From assembly GCA_048498035.1 (NCBI GenBank), contig JBEHYT010000005.1:124001-188000 (forward strand): a stretch of DNA of 64,000 nucleotides, given 5' to 3'. The translations under genes and the position numbers were made by a program. The notes below the pieces were generated by a model. It was not told the origin of the DNA. It did no database searches and worked only from the letters and a program-made list of their open reading frames with translations. This document shows positions 17,112 through 25,810 of this stretch, piece by piece (the first letter of the stretch is position 1; each line of letters starts with the position of its first letter). This DNA comes from CADEDV01 sp048498035. GTDB lineage: Bacteria; Bacteroidota; Bacteroidia; Chitinophagales; Chitinophagaceae.

Positions 17112-17381
17112 TCAGTATCCTTCCTCCAACAATTGCTTAATATCTTCCTTATTATAATAAACAGTACCACCAATCTTTTTTGTCCGCAGTTTTCGGCTGA
17201 TACGAAGAGAAACAAGTTTATTGACGGAACAACCTAGCATCTTCCGAACATCAGAAGTTTTAAACCCTTCAGGCTTTTCGGTAACAGGCTTAATGACAGT
17301 GGACACTATATTTTTAATATCATGCAACAATTGAATCCGGAAAACTTCAAGATCTTCTTTGGTCAAAACTTCTGCAGGCAT
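17112..17381 (-). CDS. Helix-turn-helix protein, excisionase-like
   Basis: This 89-residue protein has a C-terminal HTH_17/MerR-like fold: FKTSDVRKMLGCSVNKLVSL followed by LRTKKIGGTVYYNKEDIKQLLE, the wing and final helix typical of excisionases in Bacteroidetes elements. The N-terminal 40 residues look helical. It is next to, and convergent with, the integrase. It probably acts as a recombination directionality factor or local regulator. It is the last gene of a long minus-strand series, 12 bp after the winged-helix gene. Confidence 0.7.
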   Translation of the reverse strand: MPAEVLTKEDLEVFRIQLLHDIKNIVSTVIKPVTEKPEGFKTSDVRKMLGCSVNKLVSLRISRKLRTKKIGGTVYYNKEDIKQLLEEGY

Positions 17382-17393
17382 TGTGTCAGATTT

Positions 17394-17681
17394 TCAGAGT
17401 CTTTTAAGAGGAGTAAAAAATATCATACTTCCCAGAAAATGGTTATACGAGGGTACGTACTTTACATATCCATACTCATGCAGTTGACGTAGCACTTTAT
17501 GGTAAGTATTACCACCGGATATTTTGCATAAATTAATGATGTCCTGCCTGAAAAAGGATAGCGGGCCATCTTGTCCGCTATCCTTCCATTTTTTCCATAA
17601 AGAAACATACAGGCTGATATGTGCAGCCGAAATTCGGGGATCAGTTTCTACGACCGTCAGAAAATTAAAAAGGCGATCCAT
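17394..17681 (-). CDS. Small winged-helix-like ICE protein of unknown function
   Basis: The protein has 95 residues. The order FFRQDIINLCKISGGNTYHK then VLRQLHEYGYVKYVPSYNH resembles a winged HTH (recognition helix plus wing), as in replication-initiator or phage O-type N-terminal domains. The protein ends FFTPLKRL. It starts immediately after the stop of the 544-residue gene. It is probably a DNA-binding protein, but its target is unknown. Confidence 0.6.
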   Translation of the reverse strand: MDRLFNFLTVVETDPRISAAHISLYVSLWKKWKDSGQDGPLSFFRQDIINLCKISGGNTYHKVLRQLHEYGYVKYVPSYNHFLGSMIFFTPLKRL

Positions 17682-19316
17682 TTAATTTATTCCTTGCCGT
17701 TTACGATTTGATTTTTTTTTAGTGTTAGGTGGGCCACCTTCATCCTCACCTGGATTCTGCTTCAGGCTTTTTTTTTGATCATCCTGCTTCACTGATTGCT
17801 CCGCTGAATTACTTTCATAAAGTTTATCAGTACGGATACGCTGCCCGGATGCTTCATAAAAATTGAGCGACTTGAATTGGGGTGCCGCTTCGATGAACAC
17901 CTTTTGTTCCTTCCCTTGTATGGTAAGTGTAACGGATTGCCGGTTCCCTCTCTCCAGGGATTCAATAAGCCGCTGACTGTCCGTTTCGGTCAGCAATTCT
18001 TTAATTGGATGGTTTTGCAAAACAACCTTCAGGTCAAAACCATAGTTGTCGTTGAACGGTCTGAGCTTAAAGTTGCCGTGTGCATCTGTTTCCTTAAAGT
18101 TCAGTTGCTGCCAGGCATTATACTTTTCTCCTTCCTTGTTTATTTTTTCTTTAAATATGGCCCGGCCACTCATCAGGTTATAGGCTTCTTTCAGTGTGAT
18201 ATTATCTTCTTTGTTATTAATATAGAAAGCTTGCTTAATGGCATCAGGATGCTGATCGTTTTTAAGCACAAGATTATATCGGTTAAAGAAATAAATATCG
18301 CTTTCATCTGATTTTCTGAAATGAAGCGTTGCGACTGTTTCATCCTTTCCATAGTCTTTTTGAAAGCTAAGCGTAAACTCCGGCTCCTGCTTTTGCAATT
18401 TCTCTTTCAATTGCTGCTGCAGGTCTTCACCAAATCCTGTGTACTTTAATTGATTACTCAGGTAATCATAATTTTTTTCATTCATGATTGACAAATTTGT
18501 ATAATTAGATAATTGTTGTTCCAATTCTTGGCCATAAGGGATTTGTTTTAGCATTTCGTCAACCGACCCGGCCCGGATGACTCTGTAATTATCATATTCG
18601 CTGATGTTGTTATCAGAAAATTCATCAGCTTCGTCTTTGGTTTTAAAAAAATACATGTCCGGCTTGTCAAGGAAATAGTTAATTGTATTGTAGGCGATAT
18701 AAATATTCCCCTGGGCAATTTCCTTGTTTGCTATATCCAGTAATTGATCGTCTATAACATGTTCCCTTTGCATTTCTTTCACTTGTTTATACGCTTGCAT
18801 GGCTGTTAGCAATTTGCCATCCGATACAGGCACGGTTAATGATTTTTCGTATTGCTGTTTGAGTATGTAGTCGTCCGAAATATGCTCTCTGTATTCTGTT
18901 TCCGGCAAGTGTTTAAACCTTAGTAAGTCAGCCGCTGCTTTATCAATAGTATCAAGCTTTCCTAAATCTGCCTGTATATGGTTGAGAAATTGATCTGCTT
19001 TATCAATGTGAACACCGTTCAGGTAACTGTCATATATTTTATTTGCCTGCTGCATCCGGTCATCCAGTTCAGCCAATGTTTCGGGGATGGGAATTGACCG
19101 GACAGTCAAATGGTAAGCCTTTAACTCGACCGAACCTTTTTCACCAGTATCATAGCGCAGAGAGAACATCAGCTGATCCTTTCCTTTTTCCCTGTAAGGG
19201 TAGATTGAAAATTGCCGATCGTTGCTACTCTTGTAAGTTTCTAACTGGCTAACCGCATCTTCAAGACCAAGTTGCCTTAGTTGTTCTTTTAATCGTATGG
19301 CATTTCTTTCTGTCAT
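17682..19316 (-). CDS. ICE-encoded hypothetical protein (DUF3945/DUF4099-like C-terminal region)
   Basis: This soluble 544-residue protein has no signal peptide or membrane segment. The region of about residues 390-490 (NAWQQLNFKETDAHGNFKL, NYGFDL, RGNRQSVTLTIQGKEQKVFI, APQFKSLNFYEASGQRI) matches a block found in many Bacteroidetes conjugative-element proteins, often next to or fused with topoisomerase genes. The C-terminal 40 residues are charged and low in complexity (DQKKSLKQNPGEDEGGPPNT). The function is unknown. It follows traN with a 1-bp gap. Confidence 0.6.
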   Translation of the reverse strand: MTERNAIRLKEQLRQLGLEDAVSQLETYKSSNDRQFSIYPYREKGKDQLMFSLRYDTGEKGSVELKAYHLTVRSIPIPETLAELDDRMQQANKIYDSYLNGVHIDKADQFLNHIQADLGKLDTIDKAAADLLRFKHLPETEYREHISDDYILKQQYEKSLTVPVSDGKLLTAMQAYKQVKEMQREHVIDDQLLDIANKEIAQGNIYIAYNTINYFLDKPDMYFFKTKDEADEFSDNNISEYDNYRVIRAGSVDEMLKQIPYGQELEQQLSNYTNLSIMNEKNYDYLSNQLKYTGFGEDLQQQLKEKLQKQEPEFTLSFQKDYGKDETVATLHFRKSDESDIYFFNRYNLVLKNDQHPDAIKQAFYINNKEDNITLKEAYNLMSGRAIFKEKINKEGEKYNAWQQLNFKETDAHGNFKLRPFNDNYGFDLKVVLQNHPIKELLTETDSQRLIESLERGNRQSVTLTIQGKEQKVFIEAAPQFKSLNFYEASGQRIRTDKLYESNSAEQSVKQDDQKKSLKQNPGEDEGGPPNTKKKSNRKRQGIN

Positions 19317-19317
19317 A

Positions 19318-20076
19318 TCAATGCAGGTCAGGCAATAGCACTGCCTTCACAATTTTTGAGTTAGTAAGTTTTAGTCGCAAATGCCGTCCCCCGTTTTTTT
19401 CCATTATCTGCACACGCAACAGTTTTGCATCAGGTATAGTGAATTTTTCTAGTGCCGTAACAACAACTGAAAAACTATATGCCTTTACTTGTTTGCTATT
19501 ACCTGCGACGTAAAGAGGTATGCAATCATTTTCCTGTGCCGCTGTACGGTTCCCTTTTTTCTTATCCCGGATATAAAAACGTAACACGTCAATGTCATAA
19601 TCAATCGGAGAGTGATTGCATAAAAGCAATTGGTAATAGATAACATTGTCTTTAATGTAAATGCCAATGATGGAAGCTTCAACGGCCCAACTTTTATCCC
19701 TGACACCCCTTACCTTCTCCTTATTATCCAAAATGCCGTTGGCATAAGTGGAAATACCGGCTTTTGTGTTGGCAGGCAATTCATAAACTAATATACCTGG
19801 TTGTTCTTTATAATTCACAATAAAGGAGTACACATTACCGTCACTCGTAACAACACTTAAATTAGTTTCCGGGAACTGCTTTACAGCCGCTTTTACAAGG
19901 AGTATCTTTTCGTTTTCCTTTACCGGCTGTACCAGCACATCTTTTGTTCCCCGATCAACATACTTAATTGGAAAAGGAAAGATTAGTGATGTTGTTTTAT
20001 CAGTTGTGATTGATAAAGGTTGTTGCGCCATGGCAACATTGCAGATTGCTAAAAATAGAAGAATGAATGTTTTCAT
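19318..20076 (-). CDS. traN: Conjugative transposon protein TraN
   Basis: The 252-residue protein has a signal peptide (ILLFLAICNVAMAQ) and the TraN (DUF4138) pattern: SLIFPFPIKYVDRGTKDVLV near the N-terminus and the C-terminal beta-rich region. The protein is periplasmic or outer-membrane associated, a likely VirB9-type part of the mating channel. It overlaps traM by 4 bp (ATGA). Confidence 0.85.
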   Translation of the reverse strand: MKTFILLFLAICNVAMAQQPLSITTDKTTSLIFPFPIKYVDRGTKDVLVQPVKENEKILLVKAAVKQFPETNLSVVTSDGNVYSFIVNYKEQPGILVYELPANTKAGISTYANGILDNKEKVRGVRDKSWAVEASIIGIYIKDNVIYYQLLLCNHSPIDYDIDVLRFYIRDKKKGNRTAAQENDCIPLYVAGNSKQVKAYSFSVVVTALEKFTIPDAKLLRVQIMEKNGGRHLRLKLTNSKIVKAVLLPDLH

Positions 20077-21281
20077 TGGTTTATGTTTTTATCTTTTAAT
20101 AATACTTTGTAACCGGCTTTCACCAGTACTTTAACGAGTTTCACTTTTTTGGATAGTAAGCTTTTGGCAGCACCAATCCCCGCCACAGTAGCCTGGGCTT
20201 TGAGGGAAGGATCAACGGAAGACATTTCCATTAGTGATAGACTGTTATCGGCAGATTGTTTTGCAACGTCACGGTTAATTGCACCAGGGATGTATATACC
20301 GGGTAACCCATCCATATCGTACACTTCCAGTTTAACGGGGTATAAATTATTATTACATCTGATTGAATTGATTTCGATTTCTAATCTTTCATTATTCAGT
20401 GTTGCAATACCAAAAACAAAATTATCTTTAGGGATTAGTGACCCATTGATGTATATAGCGGAAGACAACCTGAATTTAACCACTGCCCCGTTAACTAATA
20501 CCTGGCTTTCGTGGACAACGGCCTCAATGGCATTTTGATCAATGACTTCGGTTTCATCCGAAAGGCTATAGAAGCCTTTGACAATTGTATCACTACCGGA
20601 TCGTTTGCTTACTGGATAAACAGCTTCCTTGTTTAAAAGCGAATATTCTTTGATTCTGTCTTTAACCCTTTGGGGATGCTGTATATCAAGGATTTTATCC
20701 AAAGTCCCTTCCAGTTGCTTCATTTCCGGATCCTCGATAGAACCGCTGTTGTTAACTTTGAGCATTTGTTCAAGCCTGTCTACTTCAGAAGAGAATTCTT
20801 GCGTGGAGGAAGAGTTTTGCTGACCCGGATTCTCATTGTTAGTCGCTGTAGCATTATTCATTTCTTTTTCCAGCAACTTCAGTTTCTGCATAATCTTTTC
20901 TTCCGGGTTAGCACTAGCTTTTTCATACGGCGAAGTATTCAATCGTTGATTGTACTTCGAAGCAGTTGCAGTTGTCAGTTCCTGTAGTTCATCAGGAGCA
21001 ATCTGTTCAGGCATAGTATCTTTTTTAAAATAAGGGTCGCTTCGCATCCACTCTTCCATTTTGAGTGAATCCTTATCAGCTTTATCATAAAATCCCAGCT
21101 TGTCCATCCCTTTGTCATCCTTTAAATTAGCATCAGGTAAATCCAGGTTGAGACCTTTTAAATTAACACCGGATTCTGCTTTCTTGTGTCCACCACCCAA
21201 TGCCCAAAAGGCCATTGTTAAAAAGGGTATTACTAATAAGGGTAACACCAGTAACATTTTTCGTTGCTTCACTTTTTTCAT
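20073..21281 (-). CDS. traM: Conjugative transposon protein TraM
   Basis: This 402-residue protein has an N-terminal membrane anchor (MLLVLPLLVIPFLTMAFWAL) after a short basic stretch, then a long low-complexity periplasmic linker with many Asn, Ser and Gln (residues 60-190). A C-terminal beta domain follows (VNGAVVKFRLSSAIYINGSL; NLYPVKLEVYDMDGLPGIYI). This is the VirB10-like layout of Bacteroidetes TraM. It follows the traL-like gene by 6 bp. Confidence 0.85.
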   Translation of the reverse strand: MKKVKQRKMLLVLPLLVIPFLTMAFWALGGGHKKAESGVNLKGLNLDLPDANLKDDKGMDKLGFYDKADKDSLKMEEWMRSDPYFKKDTMPEQIAPDELQELTTATASKYNQRLNTSPYEKASANPEEKIMQKLKLLEKEMNNATATNNENPGQQNSSSTQEFSSEVDRLEQMLKVNNSGSIEDPEMKQLEGTLDKILDIQHPQRVKDRIKEYSLLNKEAVYPVSKRSGSDTIVKGFYSLSDETEVIDQNAIEAVVHESQVLVNGAVVKFRLSSAIYINGSLIPKDNFVFGIATLNNERLEIEINSIRCNNNLYPVKLEVYDMDGLPGIYIPGAINRDVAKQSADNSLSLMEMSSVDPSLKAQATVAGIGAAKSLLSKKVKLVKVLVKAGYKVLLKDKNINQ

Positions 21282-21287
21282 ACACTT

Positions 21288-21728
21288 CTATTTTTGTTGT
21301 TGTAAATAAATTTCTTCTAGGATTTTGATGCTGTCTAGCAGGGAAGGCCTTATTGGCTCTCCCAGGCTGTCCATATACCTTTTATATTCCTGTATGTTCT
21401 GGTACATTTCATCCGGCACCGGATTCTCCAGTATTTCATCCCCTGACTTGTCAAAATGTTCCGGTACATGAACATTGTCAATTTTAAATACTGGCTTTGG
21501 ATTCGCGACAAGGGCATTTACAAAGAAGTAAACACTTAATCCACCGCTTACTATGCAGAATACTGCCAGCCACACTTTTACTTTCTTCGTAGTCATAGTT
21601 GATACAATTTTATTCATACCATCGCTGAACTTTGTTTGTACTTTGATAAGTCCACCGGCAATTTTGCCAGCTACTTTATCCTGTAACGGAGTTTCTTTTG
21701 GTTCTTTCTTTTTGCGTTTCCAAAACAT
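21288..21728 (-). CDS. traL: Small inner-membrane conjugation protein (TraL position)
   Basis: The 146-residue protein has one membrane segment (VWLAVFCIVSGGLSVYFFVN) preceded by a basic cytoplasmic part rich in Lys and followed by a periplasmic tail. It lies between traK and traM, where traL is encoded in CTnDOT-type elements, and its start overlaps the traK stop by 1 bp. Assignment rests on position and topology more than on motifs. Confidence 0.6.
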   Translation of the reverse strand: MFWKRKKKEPKETPLQDKVAGKIAGGLIKVQTKFSDGMNKIVSTMTTKKVKVWLAVFCIVSGGLSVYFFVNALVANPKPVFKIDNVHVPEHFDKSGDEILENPVPDEMYQNIQEYKRYMDSLGEPIRPSLLDSIKILEEIYLQQQK

Positions 21729-22348
21729 TATTGCCGGTTTTCAATTTTTAAATCTTTATTCTCCAGTGTCTTCCATCGTTCAATCAAAAACCCGTGTGCA
21801 TTATTATCAGAGCGGGAAACATTCCTTAAGTATCCTTCAGTAACTAAACTGCGGGTAACAATGGTGGTGGGTCTGATGATTTTCTGTTGTCCCTTGTAGC
21901 GGAAATAATAGGGATATTCATTCGTATTAATAATAATACTGTCTGACTGCATTTCCTGGCTGATATTGCCGGAGATTAAATTGGTATAATAGCCATTCTC
22001 TTTCAGGTTATCATATTGCTGTTTTGCCGTACCGTCTGCCAGATATAGCGCCTTGGTGATATTAGATTGAATCACTTTATCATCCGGGTCCATTGTAAAG
22101 AAAAAGTGATGGAACATTTTTACATGGTCACGGGCTTCCACCGGTACATTATCCTTCCTGTCAGCGGAGTATGCTTCCAGGGCTTTCCCATTGGCCAATA
22201 TGAAAATCTTTTGCTGGGATTGTGTAGCAAGCTGGTAGCTTTTATAGGAAATAAACAATGTCAGGATTAAACATGCCAGTATCACGGCCAAAGAGAATAG
22301 TCTTACTTGTTTGAAAGCGGTATCAATATTTTTCATTTTCTGAAACAT
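21728..22348 (-). CDS. traK: Conjugative transposon protein TraK (VirB8-like)
   Basis: The 206-residue protein has a single N-terminal membrane helix (LAVILACLILTLFISYKSY). A periplasmic domain follows with ARDHVKMFHHFFFTMDPDD and the VTEGYLRNVSRSDNNAHGF segment, the conserved TraK pattern. TraK is the VirB8-like scaffold of the Bacteroidetes type IV system. The gene starts 3 bp after traJ. Confidence 0.9.
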   Translation of the reverse strand: MFQKMKNIDTAFKQVRLFSLAVILACLILTLFISYKSYQLATQSQQKIFILANGKALEAYSADRKDNVPVEARDHVKMFHHFFFTMDPDDKVIQSNITKALYLADGTAKQQYDNLKENGYYTNLISGNISQEMQSDSIIINTNEYPYYFRYKGQQKIIRPTTIVTRSLVTEGYLRNVSRSDNNAHGFLIERWKTLENKDLKIENRQ

Positions 22349-22351
22349 GGG

Positions 22352-23512
22352 CTAAATGTTTTTCTTTCCTTCAATTTTATCTTTGAAGTAACCTCCCGAA
22401 GCTGAAGCATCAGCCATACTATTAGCTACTTTATTGTATGCCCCACCTAACGCATCCTTTGTCATAGATACTGACCCGCTGGTAGTATTGCGGACAGACA
22501 TACTTGTAATGCTGGTAACTTTTTGCAATAATGCATTACCACCCCCAGCGTTGATAATATAGTTAGCAACACTCGGTACAGTGAAATAGCCGATGATGCC
22601 GATCACCATGAAGATCAAATAGGCTGTATCAGTAGTAGAGAAGAAAGTATCGCCGTTTGTAGCGATTTGATGCAGGTCTTCTTTGAGCATATTCTCCTGG
22701 ATCTTTCCCATGATCCCGCCAAAGATATTAGCGACCGGGAGCCAGAGAAATATGTTCAGATAGCGGGCAATCCATACCGTGAGTGTATGCTGGAATCCAT
22801 CGAAGACAGCGATTCCAAATACCAATGGCCCAAGTATTGCGAGAACAATTAAATAAAACGTTCGGATTGTATCAATACATAAGGCCGCAGCCTCAAACAA
22901 TACTTTTAGTACTTCTGACATCCACTGTTTGATGGAGTTGCGGAGATTATAACCAAACTTCGCAAAAGCAAAACGTATATCATGACCAATACTTTTTAGC
23001 CAGCCCTCTCTTTTGTCACCATAATTATATTTATACCATTTCTTGCGGTCACCATTCCCATCCTCACCAACATACATCTGCCAGTATGCGGTGGTTTTGA
23101 TCGCATCTTCTTTCATCTTCAGTAATTGCGCCACCGCTGCATCTGAATCCTTAACCATCTGTGCTGTACCTGTAACAGTTGGCTTCATCAGTTGATTGAT
23201 AAGTTGAATAACTGAAGGGAAAATTATTATGGCAAACCCGAGTACAAAAGGACGGAACAACGGGTAAAAATCTATCGCTTCGGCTCTGGCAATATGTCCC
23301 CATACTTTAGCAGCGATATACCAGGTAGCAGCAAAACCAGCGATACCACGGCCAACTCCAATAAGCCGGCTGCATAGGGGCATCATGTCATCGTACAATG
23401 TTTCCAAAACTTCATGCAGGCTGCGGATGCGGTTAACAATTTGTGCATCCGAAACTCCGGGCATTAGAAGGCATACCAGTCCTATTAAAAATATCCTTAC
23501 ACACATTTTCAT
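22352..23512 (-). CDS. traJ: Conjugative transposon protein TraJ (VirB6-like)
   Basis: The 386-residue protein has a signal sequence (IFLIGLVCLLMPGVSDAQ) and then several membrane helices: IAGFAATWYIAAKVWG, FVLGFAIIIFPSVIQLI, TFYLIVLAILGPLVFGIAVF and YLIFMVIGIIGYFTVPSVAN. This polytopic inner-membrane pattern is that of TraJ. The C-terminus is polar (SMADASASGGYF). It probably forms part of the inner-membrane channel. Confidence 0.9.
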   Translation of the reverse strand: MKMCVRIFLIGLVCLLMPGVSDAQIVNRIRSLHEVLETLYDDMMPLCSRLIGVGRGIAGFAATWYIAAKVWGHIARAEAIDFYPLFRPFVLGFAIIIFPSVIQLINQLMKPTVTGTAQMVKDSDAAVAQLLKMKEDAIKTTAYWQMYVGEDGNGDRKKWYKYNYGDKREGWLKSIGHDIRFAFAKFGYNLRNSIKQWMSEVLKVLFEAAALCIDTIRTFYLIVLAILGPLVFGIAVFDGFQHTLTVWIARYLNIFLWLPVANIFGGIMGKIQENMLKEDLHQIATNGDTFFSTTDTAYLIFMVIGIIGYFTVPSVANYIINAGGGNALLQKVTSITSMSVRNTTSGSVSMTKDALGGAYNKVANSMADASASGGYFKDKIEGKKNI

Positions 23513-23542
23513 ACTTCACAATTTTATATTCATCAATCACTC

Positions 23543-24160
23543 TTACTTCAACCCATGGACCTTTCTCATCAGGTCAATATCCATTTGATCTTTCTCCCGT
23601 TGCACGGCAAGTATTGCCGCACTGTTATTAAACTCATTTAAAAAGGAATACTGATCTACAATCTCATCATATAATTTATCAATAGCCTGTAACCTTTCAT
23701 CATCACTCATTCTCAACTTACCGGCAGTTATGATCATTGCGAGATCATCAATATTCTTAACACTCTGAGCAAATAAGTTTGCGTAGACCTTTCCGAAGTA
23801 CTCAATTTCAGTCACCGTAAACCGCTTACTTTCCTTGAATTGCCGGAAAGCGGATTTATATTCTTTGACAATCCTTACCTGGTAATTAATAATATCAACC
23901 ACCCGTTTATACTTCTTCACTACCGGGCTCACTTCCATAAGTCCATCCAAAAATGTTTTGTGTAAACTGAAATTGCCTTCCGAAATATCTTTGATGGCAG
24001 TATACCCTTTATGCAACAACTGGTAGCCATCCTTCATGTTCTTGAGAATAGTTTTAAACTGCGTCAGTTTTTCAACATTCAAAAGCAGTTGCTTTGCTTC
24101 ATCACTTTGACAAATTCCAATTTTGCTAACGAGCAAAAAAAATATTAATAATCTTTTCAT
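23543..24160 (-). CDS. TraI-like secreted conjugation protein, copy 3 of a tandem triplet
   Basis: The 205-residue protein has a signal peptide (LLIFFLLVSKIGICQ) and an otherwise helical body. YKRVVDIINYQVRIVKEYKS, EIEYFGKVYANLF and MSDDERLQAIDKLYDE are shared with the next two genes upstream. The trio sits between traG and traJ, the place of traI (VirB5-position) in related elements. It starts with a 4-bp overlap with copy 2. Its exact role is unknown; it is probably a periplasmic accessory or pilus-associated factor. Confidence 0.65.
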   Translation of the reverse strand: MKRLLIFFLLVSKIGICQSDEAKQLLLNVEKLTQFKTILKNMKDGYQLLHKGYTAIKDISEGNFSLHKTFLDGLMEVSPVVKKYKRVVDIINYQVRIVKEYKSAFRQFKESKRFTVTEIEYFGKVYANLFAQSVKNIDDLAMIITAGKLRMSDDERLQAIDKLYDEIVDQYSFLNEFNNSAAILAVQREKDQMDIDLMRKVHGLK

Positions 24161-24792
24161 TGTAGTCCGTTTAATTTTTTAGAAAGATACACATCATGCA
24201 ATTCTCTCATTCTTTGAACAGTCAGTAGTCCCATTTCCTCGCTGAAAGAAGAAACAAACGAATACTTGTCCTGCATATCGGCATACAAGGCATCAATTCG
24301 TTTGATCCGCTCATCATCTTTCATGGATAGTTCACCACTCGTAATAATGTTTATCAGTTCCTCTATGTTATCCAGTGATGAATTGAGTAAATTGCCAATC
24401 ACCATCGAGCAATAATCCAGTTCGGTAGCAGTAAACTGGCCAGCTTCTATGGCACCCTTAAGCATATCTTTTGATTGTTTGATCATCCGGAGCTGGTAGC
24501 CAATAATGTCTGCCACCTTTGCATAACCTTTTACTCTTGGATTGACATTCCTGAAAGACGAAATAAAATCACGGTGTAAATTGAAATCGCCTTTCTTGAG
24601 ATTTTGGACGGTTGTTAGGCCTTTGTTGGCAATTTTATATCCGGTCTTTGCATATCCGATGTATACCTGGAGGGCTGCAATCTGTTGCTTCAGGTATTTC
24701 TCCTGTGTTTTCTTTTGGTTCAGCCATTCTTCGCTGTTCTGACCAAAAGTGCTTTGACTGTATAACAGTAGCATGTATAATAATATTTTCAT
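24157..24792 (-). CDS. TraI-like secreted conjugation protein, copy 2 of a tandem triplet
   Basis: The 211-residue protein has a signal peptide ending STFGQ. The body is helical with YAKVADIIGYQLRMIKQSKD, ELDYCSMVIGNLL and MKDDERIKRIDALYADMQD, aligned with the flanking copies. Copy 2 resembles copy 3 most (both have a GYKIANKG/GYQLLHKG-like helix and GDFNLHRDF/GNFSLHKTF). It overlaps copies 1 and 3 by 4 bp each, which points to translational coupling. Confidence 0.65.
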   Translation of the reverse strand: MKILLYMLLLYSQSTFGQNSEEWLNQKKTQEKYLKQQIAALQVYIGYAKTGYKIANKGLTTVQNLKKGDFNLHRDFISSFRNVNPRVKGYAKVADIIGYQLRMIKQSKDMLKGAIEAGQFTATELDYCSMVIGNLLNSSLDNIEELINIITSGELSMKDDERIKRIDALYADMQDKYSFVSSFSEEMGLLTVQRMRELHDVYLSKKLNGLQ

Positions 24793-25445
24793 AGTCCGTA
24801 CAATTTTTTTACATAATCAATTTCACCTTTCTCCACCGAACGCTGGATGGAAATGATTTTATTCTGGTTATTGAAATCCTTCAAATCCATAAAACCCTGT
24901 TCGATATTGTCAGCCGCAGTATTAATAATTTCAAGGCGCTTTGCATCACTCATTTGTGTGGCAAAGGCATTGACCACGAGGAACAACTGGTCAAGAGATT
25001 TCAAACTTTCATCCATCATGCCAGTATAGACCGTAAACATGTATTCAAGCTCTTCTGCTGTAAAGTTCTTATCCTGGCGGAAAACTGCCCAGGCGGATTT
25101 ATATTCATTCACCATCGCCACCTGATTTTCAATAATATCTTTGACCCTGTGATAATAAGCGAGGGCAGATTTAATTTTCCAGAGTTCCTGGAAATAGTCG
25201 TCATAGAGTTTCCGTTGTTTTTCAACCCAGTTGCTGATCTCCGTCAACTTTGTTTTGGACATTGCGTTCTCCAGCGTTTTTTGAGCATTCTGCAGCCAGA
25301 CCGTTTTATTTTGTAGTCGTTGGATTTTAAGATCAACAGCAACAATCACTTTTTTAATACCGGCTTTGATAATTTCAAGTATGGGAATTTGTGCATTACT
25401 ATTCACGCTTATCAGTAAAGCCAGCGCAACAATTATTTGTTTCAT
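24789..25445 (-). CDS. TraI-like secreted conjugation protein, copy 1 of a tandem triplet
   Basis: The 218-residue protein has a signal peptide (IIVALALLISVNSNAQ), then IPILEIIKAGIKKVIVAVDL, the N-terminal amphipathic helix typical of TraI-like proteins in Bacteroidetes ICEs. YHRVKDIIENQVAMVNEYKS, ELEYMFTVYTGMM and MSDAKRLEIINTAADN align with copies 2 and 3. It is the most divergent and most canonical member, probably the ancestral one (inference). Its start overlaps the stop of the upstream lipoprotein gene. Confidence 0.65.
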   Translation of the reverse strand: MKQIIVALALLISVNSNAQIPILEIIKAGIKKVIVAVDLKIQRLQNKTVWLQNAQKTLENAMSKTKLTEISNWVEKQRKLYDDYFQELWKIKSALAYYHRVKDIIENQVAMVNEYKSAWAVFRQDKNFTAEELEYMFTVYTGMMDESLKSLDQLFLVVNAFATQMSDAKRLEIINTAADNIEQGFMDLKDFNNQNKIISIQRSVEKGEIDYVKKLYGL

Positions 25446-25810
25446 AGTTTTTGATATTTAATAGTTCCTATGAATAAGCAACTTTGTTTAGGATTAAATG
25501 TCAGCAGGTCTCCTGATTCCATATCTTCTAACACTCTATCATCCGGGTAATAAATTCCTGCCGTGTTAATTAACTGGTAGTTGGGCATTTCACCCGTCCT
25601 TTCATATCTCCATCGGCGGGTAATTGTATATTCGTTCGCAGTTGCATTCAGCATAGAGATAGCCAGGGTGTCATATTCTTTACCAAATTCATGCGAGGAA
25701 AAACGAATATAGGTGCCGGGAATAAATTCCTGGATCATCACAGGTCTCGCATCCCGGCAACCGTATATTACCGCAACCAAACAGAGATGTATAATAAAAA
25801 ACCACTTCAT
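25442..25810 (-). CDS. Small lipoprotein of unknown function
   Basis: The 122-residue protein has a signal peptide with a lipobox-like end (VAVIYGC-RDARP). The mature part is compact and beta-rich (GTYIRFSSHEFGKEYDTLAI, EYTITRRWRYER). It lies between the cysteine-rich lipoprotein gene (1-bp overlap) and the traI-like triplet. It may serve the transfer machinery as a small outer-membrane lipoprotein or in entry exclusion. No family was recognised. Confidence 0.55.
   Translation of the reverse strand: MKWFFIIHLCLVAVIYGCRDARPVMIQEFIPGTYIRFSSHEFGKEYDTLAISMLNATANEYTITRRWRYERTGEMPNYQLINTAGIYYPDDRVLEDMESGDLLTFNPKQSCLFIGTIKYQKL

Noticed and set aside
22388..22395. CCTCCCGA inside traJ as a possible second attachment site
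   Set aside because: Only 8 bases match the tRNA-Pro end and it lies in the middle of an essential transfer gene.
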